The notes below the pieces were generated by a model. It was not told the origin of the DNA, ran no database searches, and was given only the letters and a program-made list of their open reading frames with translations. This document shows positions 1-8,645 of a stretch of 28,762 bases of DNA, one piece after another; position 1 is the stretch's first letter; each line of letters begins with the position of its first letter. The stretch is from Phoronis ovalis (taxonomy: Eukaryota > Phoronida > Phoronidae), in the NCBI GenBank assembly GCA_028565635.1, contig JAOXYB010037173.1, forward strand, positions 1-28,762, written 5' to 3'. Made by a program: the position numbers and the translations under genes.

Positions 1-222
1 ATTCCAGGTGGTGGGTACCAGAATAAAATTCATATTCTGGGTGGTGGGTCTGAAAAAAAAGTGCCTTCCACCCCTCCAATTAAAAGTGGAACAGCCCTTA
101 TTTATTTGCTGTGAATATGGCAGTATTAACCTTTCCACATAATATGGAAAATATCACTTGTTTTCACATTAAGCCAAGCATACTAACATTAAATAATGTT
201 TTTTCTCTGTTTGTTTTTACAG

Positions 223-1130
223 AATGCAGGATTAATCCCAAATGTAGAGATATTCAATATCTTAATGTATCGATCCCAAATGGACTTTGTGTTCAAAAAT
301 GAACTTTTAAAACTAATGAAGAAATACATGGTGCTCCCAGATGAGACAACACTGAAAAGAATTGATAAACAAATTTGTTACGCTAAAAAACTACTGATTG
401 AGGGGGTTAGTATAGTATGCATGTGTGTAATGTATAAGTTGTTGTCTTTACTTAAGCTAAATCTTTGGAGCAATAACGTTTTAACATTAGGGTATTATTA
501 TAGATTCAATGATACAAGATTGTTTGTAGCAGCAGTCTTACAGTTATATACATACAGTCAGAATTATAATAGCAGGTAGTAGGTTTATCGTACAGACAAG
601 TTCAAAATCACCTAATCTAGATTTTGAATTGCCTACTTGGTATTTTGCCAGGCATGGTTAGTAATAAAAAGCTACTTTTGTTATTGTTTTATGAATGTTG
701 AGTCTTAAACTGCAGGGCAATGTTCAGTGTAACAAAAACAAAAGATATCAATTAAATTTGAAATAACCAGCATCATATTTTAAACCGACACAGTACAATT
801 ATATCGAATTAATTCCAGTGAAATTTTTTTAACATTTTCATCATTGGGCTTAAAACTTTGAGTCGGTGTTGGCTGAGGTAATGAAAATGACACTTTGAAG
901 TATTCAACCACATAATGTAATTTGAAAATGCAACATTAGTAAATAACTGTATAACTTTCTTTCAGGAGAGAACAGGCAATGTTCCAACATATTTCAAGTC
1001 AAAGTTTTTTAAGATTGGATTCAGGGATTTCATGCTATATTATAAAATGTGGCTTCAGCAAATGGAATTTGATTCTCCAAACCATCCATGGTCACAATAT
1101 AGACAAGCAGTAGAAAAAACTTCGGACTGA
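223..1130 (+). CDS. Pentatricopeptide-repeat protein, C-terminal two exons (partial, PTCD1-like)
   Basis: These are the last two coding exons of a gene that begins left of the window. Exon n-1 is 223-405, after a pyrimidine-rich acceptor ending TTTTTACAG and before a GTTAGT donor. The last exon is 966-1130, after TTTCTTTCAG and ending in TGA. Both junctions are phase 0 and together give about 115 residues. The first exon opens with NAGLIPNVEIFNILM, which fits the second helix and loop of a PPR unit (G-x-x-PN-x-x-x-FN). The tail is basic and aromatic, with the segment HPWSQYRQ near the end. PPR proteins bind RNA, mostly in mitochondria or plastids. The tail recalled PTCD1, a mitochondrial tRNA and ribosome factor, but I could not verify that, so no symbol is given. 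An AATAAA lies at 1298-1303. The gene is convergent with TVP23. Confidence 0.6.
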
Positions 1131-1297
1131 ACAAACTCACTCCTCTCAGTGTCCCAGTGCTGCCTATTGTAATCCTTACTTTGATATAGAAAAGAGCTTC
1201 AAGCACAATTTTGTAACTCGAGCTAATTTTAGTCAGAAAATAATTATCTTTGGGGAGACATTGGTCATATTTTTTGCTTTCTCAGAGATACACGCAA

Positions 1298-1303
1298 AAT
1301 AAA
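1298..1303 (+). promoter_or_regulatory. Candidate polyadenylation signal of the PPR gene
   Basis: An AATAAA hexamer lies 168 bp after the stop codon at 1130, in AT-rich DNA with no further coding signal. It is the first canonical hexamer downstream. Cleavage at this site is inferred only. Confidence 0.4.
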
Positions 1304-1349
1304 TATACTTGAATCTGTACTAAATAGGAATTTGAATACTTTATCCCTT

Positions 1350-1492
1350 AGGTCACACCAGAAATAAAAGTTGTTTAACGGGCGAAAGCCGTCAAAAACT
1401 GAGTCACTAGGGCTGTTTTTTATTTTAAAAACGTGTTTAACATGCGAAAGCCCTTAAAAACCGAATTGGTCGGGCTTTTTTTAGTGTTAAAA
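1350..1492 (+). repeat. Composite dispersed repeat, copy 1 (two 61-bp units)
   Basis: The block opens with GGTCACACCAGAAATAAAAG, then holds two head-to-tail units starting GTTTAAC at 1373 and 1434, a 61-bp period. Each unit has GCGAAAGCC followed 18-20 bases later by GGGCT and a T run, giving an inverted pair AAAGCCC/GGGCTTT. A single-unit copy in the opposite orientation lies in the PLD6 intron at 7537-7618. The shared sequence covers the ACACC leader, the GTTTAAC block and the TTGGTCGGGCTTTTTTT end, so this is a dispersed family rather than chance. No terminal repeat or transposase was recognised. Confidence 0.75.
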
Positions 1493-2628
1493 GTGAATCA
1501 GACAACACTGCAAGAATGTGTGCTAGTTGGGTTTTTGTCTTTTCTGATTTTTTTACAAATAAAAATCAAAACGCCGAAATTTAAAGTGATTGTGCCATTA
1601 AACAAGGCTTATTTTTGGTCTTACCTTAGTAACATAATTATCACACCTTTTCTCCAGCTGTTTCACTCTAGTATCTATGAATAATAACATTGTGAGTAGT
1701 GAAACTTGCCAATATTGTACACGTTAGAAAGTGCACTTTGTTCTTGTCAAACCGTAATGTTGATAATAGTTCCAACCAGTTATCTTCGCAACACACAAAA
1801 TATATGATTTCTTTATGAAGTATAGAATGTGTTATAATTTGTCTTATTCAAACATGATTTACATGTACAAATTTAATAGCATGTATTTCTTAAAATATTT
1901 ATTTATATTTGTTTAAGCAAACCCAGTCAAAAAATGTGTTTTGAATGGTTACAAATCTCGAGAAAGTCACAACTCTTCTCAAAGGTAGGGAAGGAACTAG
2001 CTACAAGCATATACTACAAAGTTTTTGCAACCATTGTCTTAAAGACTGATTTGAACAGATTATTAGTACAACGCAAATCATGTTGAATTTTACATGTTTT
2101 CTAAAATGTATATTTGTACACGATGCATTCGGACAAGTTTTACAAGAAATAAAATGTTGGTTATTAATGGGTAATCGTTCATCTGTGTGCCTTGTGCTTA
2201 CCTGCGGTGATAATAGGTTAGGACCATTGATAATATTCTGCAGTAATTAGTAGCTGGTTTTTGAACTAACCAATAAAGATGAATATATGCTATGGCATCG
2301 AGATGCAGAAGACTAGAATGACAGCAAACAGTAGTACAATAAATATATATAATTAATGTATGTACAAGTGTTTATAATAATTACATATTTGGTAACATTT
2401 TGTTACTAGAGTGTCTTTATAGTTACATACAGGGTATCAGTTAATGTTTCTGCCAACAACATTGCTTCTTTAAGATTATATGGAGTTGTTGGTAAATTAA
2501 AAGAAAGTTCATAATATTTTGCCACAATTGCACTAGCAGAAAACAAGCAGCTTCAAACCATAGATTATAATGAAAACACCCTGCCAACATATGGAGCTTC
2601 TAGAAATAGTCTTATAATTTTCTGACTT

Positions 2629-5600
2629 TCATGAATCCTGACTGCCAGATGCTGTCTGTGACACAGTTTCTGTTGCCTGTTTTGTTGCAGTTGAAATCAT
2701 CTGGAAAAAAAAAATAGTAGCGTAAACAAATTTTTGATAGGAATATATAGCGTCTATACTTTTTTAAAGCTACAAATATATTTTCCCTAGTATTTTTAGA
2801 CAGCAGTCAGGGTACCCTACTACATCAGTTCTCGCATCATAAATTGAAAGTTTGTATTGTTGGTAACAACTAACATATGCCCAGTCAAGTGTATCTTCAT
2901 GATCCATATGTTTCTAAGTTTACATTTGTAGTGAGAATTGCAAAGTCAAGATGAAACAGTCTTAAGAGTAACATTTTACAAAAGTCAATAATTTTGTTAC
3001 AAATTGTGCTGCTGACATTAACAAATGTTGTCACTGGTAACAAGATCGATGCATACAGCAGATCTTTGTAATTGATTTTTCAAATGGCATCATATCTCTA
3101 TGTCAGGAAGTTGTTGCAATTACATGTTTTTAAGAAAACAATACTAAATGCAACCAAGATATTTACTTTAACTTTTAAAGTGTATACTGCTTGTTCAACA
3201 TGTAAGCTACCAAAAGTTAGCAATGAAAATATAATTCTCTTACCGACTTTAAAACTTGTTGTCCCATGAAATTTTTAGCTATATTGGAAAAGTTTGCCTT
3301 GCCTCCTACTTTACATCGGATATATCCATACACATTTGCACTGTTTAACATTATTGCCATACAAACTACTAACTGAAAGAATACAAAGAATAACATTTTG
3401 ACCCAATTTCTAAAATAAAGTGAATGAAACATACTTTCTATGTTTGTAGACTTTTAATTTAGAAATTATATGACATCTATAAAAATTTTATTACATCAAC
3501 TTCACAATAACAAATAATTTCAAACCCTAGATTCTAAAATAGATAATTAGCATGCACTTTGGTGGTGCCACTAGTCATGAAACCAAACATTTCAACAATT
3601 TTCATTTGGTCAATGAACTATAAATTTTGCAGTTCTCTGCACGAGGTTTAAATTATTGGAGACTTGAAGTGCAATCCATGCAGATATTCCATTTCAAGAT
3701 TGAAACTATACTTACTAGCCACTTAAACTTAAAAGTGAACATTTCCACAAAAAAGAAAGCAATCCATACAATCTCCATGACGATCAATGAAAACCAAAAC
3801 AGTTGGGACTCGGCTGCTGTTAATAACTTTTTCTTTGGTCCCTAAATCAATAAAATCTAATGTACTGGAACAAGCAACTAGCAAATAATACATTTTAAAA
3901 CAGTTTAAATTGTTGTACATTTATGCGTACAACTCACTCGAAAATAAATGAAAAACTATATTTTATTTGTGACAACTTTAGTACCATATTTCCAATTATG
4001 TTTCTTTTCTGCAAGTAATACCTATATGATAATAATAATAATCATATTAAAACATGTAAAAACATTCACACTGGTTACATTCCCACTACTTACATTACGT
4101 CAATTGCAGAGGCTGAGCATACTATCAAAGTTTCAAAATTACCACCCCCATGACAGCTTCATCAGTGCCAGCTTACCGCATAGTCTTCACACTAAAATTT
4201 ATTTAATTCTGTACCAGATTTAAAAGAACATTAACAAAAAAATTTCAGAACTTACTTTTCGAGATTCATAGATCCACTGACTGTTACCATCCTCATCCAC
4301 TTTGTTCCACCACCGTAGACCAACAAGAAAACGACCTATAATGGACTTAGTTTTAAATGCCTCTGCTGTTCTACCACAGAACAAGTAGCCATAATAAATA
4401 TAATTATAGCATGATATCTTAAGCAGATACTATTATAAGCAAACAAGTTTGTATAATCCTTGACAGTACAAGAGGTCTTCAATTAAATAGCTGCATTAGA
4501 AGTGAAATTGACAAGTATCCAAGACCAAACCTTCTGATCTACAGAAAATATGCAACATCTAAAGATGTGATCACTACTTGGCTGTAACACAGAAAATAAG
4601 ATTATATCATGAACACGACAACAAAAATCAGTTGACAAGCACTATTACAGGTGGACATCAGACATGACAATTGGTAGCTTTTATTAATGTTCATTTTTAA
4701 GTCCGTGTGACTTCAAATGAATTTGCAGTGATTTTGAAAATTGGAGAATATTACCTGTTATATTTTTGACAACCCAAAAGTCTAGTGAAAGGAGTATGGT
4801 GATGACTACAAAACTGGCTATAAAACTGTCACTAAACCAATTACACAACATAAATGCGAGGAATGCACCGACTCGAAATAAAATCTGACACACTGCTATC
4901 ATTGGATTTCTGCAAGTAAATATAAAACATAATGTTATTGTAGGCGTAATATTCAAGTTTGACAGATTTTCCGTGAATTAGCATAACAGACAACAAGAGC
5001 CAATATCAGCAAAGTTTGCTTACATGTTTGCATATTATTAAAATCCTACAAAACAGTACACACTACTTGGATCACTGCTGCATGTATAAAGTGTGGTAGT
5101 AGCCAGTGTCTGCCTTGCTGGTTATAGCAGTATGCACCATGGAAAACAATAAAATTAATCCGGCTTGCATACCAAATAAAGTTGGAATGTCATGAGAATG
5201 AAACTACTTAGTCATATTCTTATTTTACTTTTTAAAAAAATAATAACATTGCAGAATTTATGTGCTTGTTCTGGGCACTGTCATTCAAACTGAAGTAACG
5301 TTTGTATGATATATTGGGTTTCCATTTTTTACAGCTTCCAAGTTTACTATGTGATATAGTATTTACCTGTAACATATACAGCCATCCAGGAAGTTAAACG
5401 AAGTCCAACAAATAGCAAACCAGTACTCAGTAGTCCTGATGTCATGGGTTTGTACTTCGCCTCTTTGCCAATCAGATTTTTTCAAAGGCGAAGCACGAAC
5501 TTGTGACATCAGAACTCCAAATCAGAATTTTCCCAATAAATCATCAACAAAATGGCACTATTTTTAAATAGTAATTTAAAAATACTAATTAAACTACCAC

Positions 5601-5794
5601 AAATTGAATTACCTACCTAAATCTTATATTTTTTGTTCTTCTGAATTCATCTTCCTCACCAAAATCCAATGCTACATCTTCTGTGCCATCCATTAAACCC
5701 TGTAAAAAATAATAGCATTTTCAAATTGAAACTTACAATAACAAAATTCCACTAAATACAAAACATTACTTACAATTCTGCTGTCGTCTGCCAT
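2629..5794 (-). CDS. TVP23: TVP23 (FAM18) Golgi membrane protein homologue, complete, 7 exons
   Basis: Minus-strand exons are 5794-5774, 5699-5617, 4909-4755, 4335-4256, 3841-3716, 3372-3244 and 2700-2629. Junction phases agree (0,2,1,0,0,0) and all introns are GT..AG. The product is 221 aa, against about 205 in human TVP23B. Family landmarks are [13 protein letters not shown] (end of exon 3), [16 protein letters not shown] and WIYESRK (exon 4), AAESQLFW (exon 5) and NVYGYIRCK (exon 6). I see four hydrophobic segments: two in exon 3, one in exon 5, and one at the start of exon 6. The N-terminus is acidic (MADDSRI, then [15 protein letters not shown]), as in the family. TVP23 proteins are trans-Golgi/endosomal membrane proteins linked to vesicle traffic; the molecular activity is not established. 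The start was chosen as the only ATG in a short exon next to the shared promoter. The C-terminal 23 residues are Ser/Thr-rich and probably cytosolic. Confidence 0.93.
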
Positions 5795-5911
5795 GTTGAA
5801 ACGTCAAGCGGAAATGATGTCATTTTACAATATGGCTGCGCCCATCGAGTTCACGCGAAAAAAAGAAAATATATATTTTTTGTGCTTGTCTAAATTAGAT
5901 GAGAAGAAGCA
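5795..5911. promoter_or_regulatory. Bidirectional promoter between TVP23 and PLD6
   Basis: Only 117 bp separate the two start codons, which face away from each other, so both 5' UTRs and the core promoter must fit here unless there are upstream non-coding exons. No TATA box is placed well for either gene. Visible elements are a CRE/ATF-like palindrome AATGATGTCATT at 5813-5824 and a YY1-like AATATGGCTGC at 5829-5839, followed by a locally GC-rich patch. These are typical of TATA-less housekeeping promoters. Factor assignments are motif resemblance only. Confidence 0.6.
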
Positions 5912-7910
5912 ATGCCGGGAGTGAATTTTAAAGCAGCTGTAGGAATTGCTTTAGCTAGCAGCTTAGCGATTGAAGGTATTTATTATGCCATGACTTGGTA
6001 CAGGAATAGGAAAGAAAAACAAAAGTCCGTTGAAAAGAAATTAAACAAAAAATCGGAATCAGAAACTGTTTTTCACGAAGTTCTGTTCTTTCCCGATAAA
6101 AAGATCGCTTGCAAGAAATACAACAGTCCCTCTGGATGCAAAAAAACTTACTGTCCTTACACTCATGAGAAAACGTCATTAAGTAAACTTCATAGGTGTC
6201 TCACAGCAGCAGAACACAATGTGGATGTATGTGTATTCACAATAACATGTCCTGAACTTGGAGATGCAATAGTAGAGCTACATAAAAGAGGAATAACTGT
6301 TAAAGTTATTGTCGATAATGAACAAGCTGATGCTTCAGGATCACAAATTGGGAAGTTTAGGAGTGAAGGTACTGTATGTGGTGTACACAACTGCCCACCA
6401 TTGACTGGCATCAAATTGTGGCATCTTGGGAACCCAGGGGGGCAGTCAATATGAAAGTGGGTACGTATGTTCCAACAAAATTTCGCGTGAAAGGGTATGT
6501 TTTTTGAACCGCTGGCGCATAACGTGTGTTACGCACATTATGCGCTTAGGGTCTGTTGTTTTTAGCTAAAATCACGTAAAGGGGTGGTTTTTCGGAGGTG
6601 TGACGCTTCGTTAGGAGTGTTGCTTGGAAGTTTCACTTCGTTAGGATAATCATTAAAATTTCACTTCGTTAGGGGTGCAAATACGGTCACTTCCTTAGGG
6701 GTGTATTTTTGCAGAATTTCACTTCGTTAGGGGGCTCTTGTGAAAAAGCCATGTTGGAACATGGGTACCCACTTTCATATTGACTGCCCACCTGGGCTTG
6801 GGAAAAACCCCGGGGAAAACCTTTAATTGTGAATGTTACTATAAAACTTTTACTTGAATGTCTATTAATTTTTTTTTAAATTCTGCAACTTCACAAATCT
6901 TTCCCTGATCCCCCCCCAGTTGAATAATTATATGAGGTGTAATTAGTCTAATTCTTGTCCTCAGTCATAAACTGATAAAAAAATATATGTTCTCTGATTG
7001 CCCATAATATCTTGATGGTTTTAAAATTAACAGCAAGAAAACACATGAGGATAAGAATTAGATTAGGTTGGTATGCGACATGTACTATGTATTCTGTTTC
7101 TGCTATTAATTAGATTTTTTATGGGCAAATAAATATATGTAAATATGATATTGCATGCTGTAACAATTTTGTATAAAAATTTCTTAACATATTCAAATGT
7201 GGCCCAACAGTGAGTTCCTTAAATAATTACTGACCATTCAATAAGATTCGAAAGTCTGATTTGTATTTTTCTAAGAACACTGCTGTTATTGCAATTTATG
7301 GAGGAAGTGAAATGGCTTTGAAACATATGAATTGATGTATTACGAAACAAATAATTTATAATTAAATGAAGGATATTTTTACTTGAATGATTAATTGTTG
7401 AATTATGCGAGACCAAAAGTAAACCTTGTTTGACTGCTTCAAATTTCGACATTATAATTTTGTTTGTAAAAAAATCAGGAAAGACAAAACCCAACTCACA
7501 CAAATTCTGACTCAAAATATGATTTTTTCTTTTCTTTTAGCACTATAAAAAAAGCCCGACCAACCCGGTTTTTGAGGACTTTTGCATGTTAAACAACTTT
7601 TATTTTTGGTGTGACATTAACTTTAAGATTTGTAGCTGAGTTACAGATACTAATAATGATTAAAAATTTTACAGGTATTCAAGTAAGACCTGGGCGCACC
7701 GCTTACTTTATGCATCATAAGTTTGTCCTAATTGACAGAAAAGCATTGATTAATGGTTCATTTAACTGGACGCAGCAAGCAATAATGGGAAATAATGAAA
7801 ACCTTTTGATTACTAATGACGATGAAATAGTTCAACCTTATATTGAAGAGTTTAGCAGACTGTGGACACAAAATGATCTGTCTATCATTAATTTGCTTAC
7901 TGATGAGTGA
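5912..7910 (+). CDS. PLD6: PLD6 / Zucchini-type mitochondrial phospholipase D, complete, 2 exons
   Basis: Exons are 5912-6368 and 7675-7910, joined in phase 1 through a GGT glycine codon (GAAG|GTACTG donor, TTTTACAG acceptor), giving 230 aa. Residues 8-27 form an N-terminal membrane anchor, followed by a basic stretch (RNRKEKQK). C67, C76, C81 and H85 make a CCCH zinc-binding pattern (C-x8-C-x4-C-x3-H), as in Zucchini structures. The single HKD motif is H166-x-K168-x4-D173, followed by G180, S181 and N183. One HKD per chain fits this family, which is active as a dimer. Known roles of the family are cardiolipin hydrolysis at the outer mitochondrial membrane and piRNA 5'-end formation; which applies here is not visible. 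The N-terminal boundary is the first ATG after the shared promoter. The intron carries two repeats; if it is retained, the frame stops at 6454 and the HKD is lost. Confidence 0.95.
6433..6796. mobile_element. 364-bp non-autonomous TIR transposon in the PLD6 intron (8-bp TSD)
   Basis: The element starts CCCAGGGGGGCAGTCAATAT and its right end, read on the other strand, starts CCCAGGTGGGCAGTCAATAT. The inverted match continues through GAAAGTGGGTAC and ATGTTCCAACA, making a terminal inverted repeat of over 35 bp with a few mismatches. It is flanked by an exact 8-bp direct repeat CTTGGGAA at 6425-6432 and 6797-6804. There is no coding capacity, so it is MITE-like. Eight-base duplications are known for hAT, P and Mutator-type elements; the CCCAGG end does not settle which. 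Five internal copies of a TTCACTTCGTTAGG-like subrepeat lie between 6603 and 6734. The near-identical ends suggest a fairly recent insertion. Confidence 0.88.
6603..6734 (+). repeat. Five-copy subrepeat inside the PLD6-intron element
   Basis: Copies of TTCACTTCGTTAGG and variants begin near 6603, 6631, 6659, 6685 and 6717, spaced about 26-32 bp apart. The last two thirds of each copy are best conserved. Internal minisatellite arrays are common in short non-autonomous elements. Confidence 0.75.
7537..7618 (-). repeat. Composite dispersed repeat, copy 2 (one unit), in the PLD6 intron
   Basis: On the minus strand this reads GTCACACCAAAAATAAAAG, then GTTGTTTAACATGC, then CCGGGTTGGTCGGGC with a T run. 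It is the reverse-complement counterpart of 1350-1492 but has one 61-bp-type unit instead of two. It ends about 57 bp before the PLD6 exon 2 acceptor. Confidence 0.75.
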
Positions 7911-8240
7911 TAAAAAATGCAAGTTTATTTACTGCCGATCCAAAAACTTTGAAGATTACGATCATAAGAAAAATATTTGATTTGCTAATTATAAAGAGTA
8001 AACATACGGAAACTAGAAACATTAAGTATAAGTTGTTAAATTGCATTTTTTTTTTACTTACTTTAACTTCTTTGCGATCATTTTGTATTATTTACATGTA
8101 TGTTTATTGTGTAAAAGTACATGAAGAGATTATAATACATTTAGGGATATATAATCATGAATGTGTAAAATTATCATCTGTGTACGCTGTATCAAGTATA
8201 ATAGATAGCTGGATAACAAAGGTCTTCTAGATAGCAACAA
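7911..8240. other. PLD6 3' UTR and spacer before EPDR-A
   Basis: There are 330 bp of AT-rich DNA without a recognisable exon. The 107-codon open frame at 7907-8230 overlaps the PLD6 stop, has no family resemblance and runs to the EPDR-A promoter; I treat it as untranslated sequence. I saw no canonical AATAAA close to the PLD6 stop. Confidence 0.5.
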
Positions 8241-8274
8241 ATATCGAGGGTATATAAATATCAAGGGTATGTAA
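8241..8274 (+). promoter_or_regulatory. EPDR-A core promoter with duplicated TATA segment
   Basis: TATATAAAT at 8251-8259 lies about 118 bp upstream of the first donor. The segment is a tandem pair: ATATCGAGGGTATATAA (8241-8257) and ATATCAAGGGTATGTAA (8258-8274), identical at 15 of 17 positions. The second copy has a degraded TATA. EPDR-B and EPDR-C have TATA boxes at similar positions, which supports a promoter role. The start site is inferred to be near 8280. Confidence 0.6.
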
Positions 8275-8279
8275 ATATT

Positions 8280-8368
8280 AAGTACTTTATAGAGTGTACT
8301 GTAAGTCTTCCTGACAAGCTTTGATTAAAAGAACTCGCCAAACATCACACATATAAAGATATTTTCAG
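8280..8368 (+). other. EPDR-A 5' UTR exon (start inferred)
   Basis: A donor TTTTCAG|GTGAGA closes this segment at 8368 and pairs with the acceptor TTCATTATAG just before 8628, leaving an 18-nt leader before the start ATG. The 5' end is placed from the TATA box. The same layout (TATA, short non-coding exon, intron, acceptor just before the signal-peptide ATG) recurs in EPDR-B and EPDR-C. Confidence 0.55.
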
Positions 8369-8645
8369 GTGAGAATTTTTCATGTCTATGGTATGTTCAT
8401 TCTCTAGTTTAAAATGTTGACAACTACATGTGGTTACAAAATATATCCAAATTCCTTTGCAGATATAATTTAGTTTATTTTTTTAAATGAAGTTTTTTGT
8501 TTGTAATAAATTAGAAACATTAACATATTTATAAGGAAAAATTTCACTGAACATCTTTATAGGTATATTTTCTGATCAAGAGGTAATATCAAATATTTAT
8601 AATAAATCCTGTCCAATTTCATTATAGGAAGTGTCAGTAAAGATC

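Larger units (their letters stand above)
1131..2628. other. Spacer between convergent genes (PPR and TVP23)
   Basis: About 1.5 kb of AT-rich DNA holds the 3' UTRs of the two convergent genes. Apart from the composite repeat at 1350-1492, I see no coding exon, RNA gene or clear repeat. The 83-codon open frame at 1433-1684 starts inside that repeat and has no family resemblance. Confidence 0.6.

Noticed and set aside
1381-1480. GC-rich stem followed by a T run, resembling a bacterial intrinsic terminator.
   Set aside because: The context is eukaryotic and the same sequence recurs as a dispersed repeat inside an intron, so terminator function has no support.
1433-1684. An 83-codon open frame in the PPR/TVP23 spacer.
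   Set aside because: It starts inside the composite repeat, matches no family I recognise, and has no splice or promoter context.
6190-6414. Minus-strand open frame opposite PLD6 exon 1.
   Set aside because: It is a shadow of the PLD6 coding strand; the plus-strand frame carries the recognised domain.
7907-8230. A 107-codon open frame overlapping the PLD6 stop codon.
   Set aside because: It is AT-rich with poor coding character and lies between the PLD6 stop and the EPDR-A promoter, so it is best read as 3' UTR and spacer.
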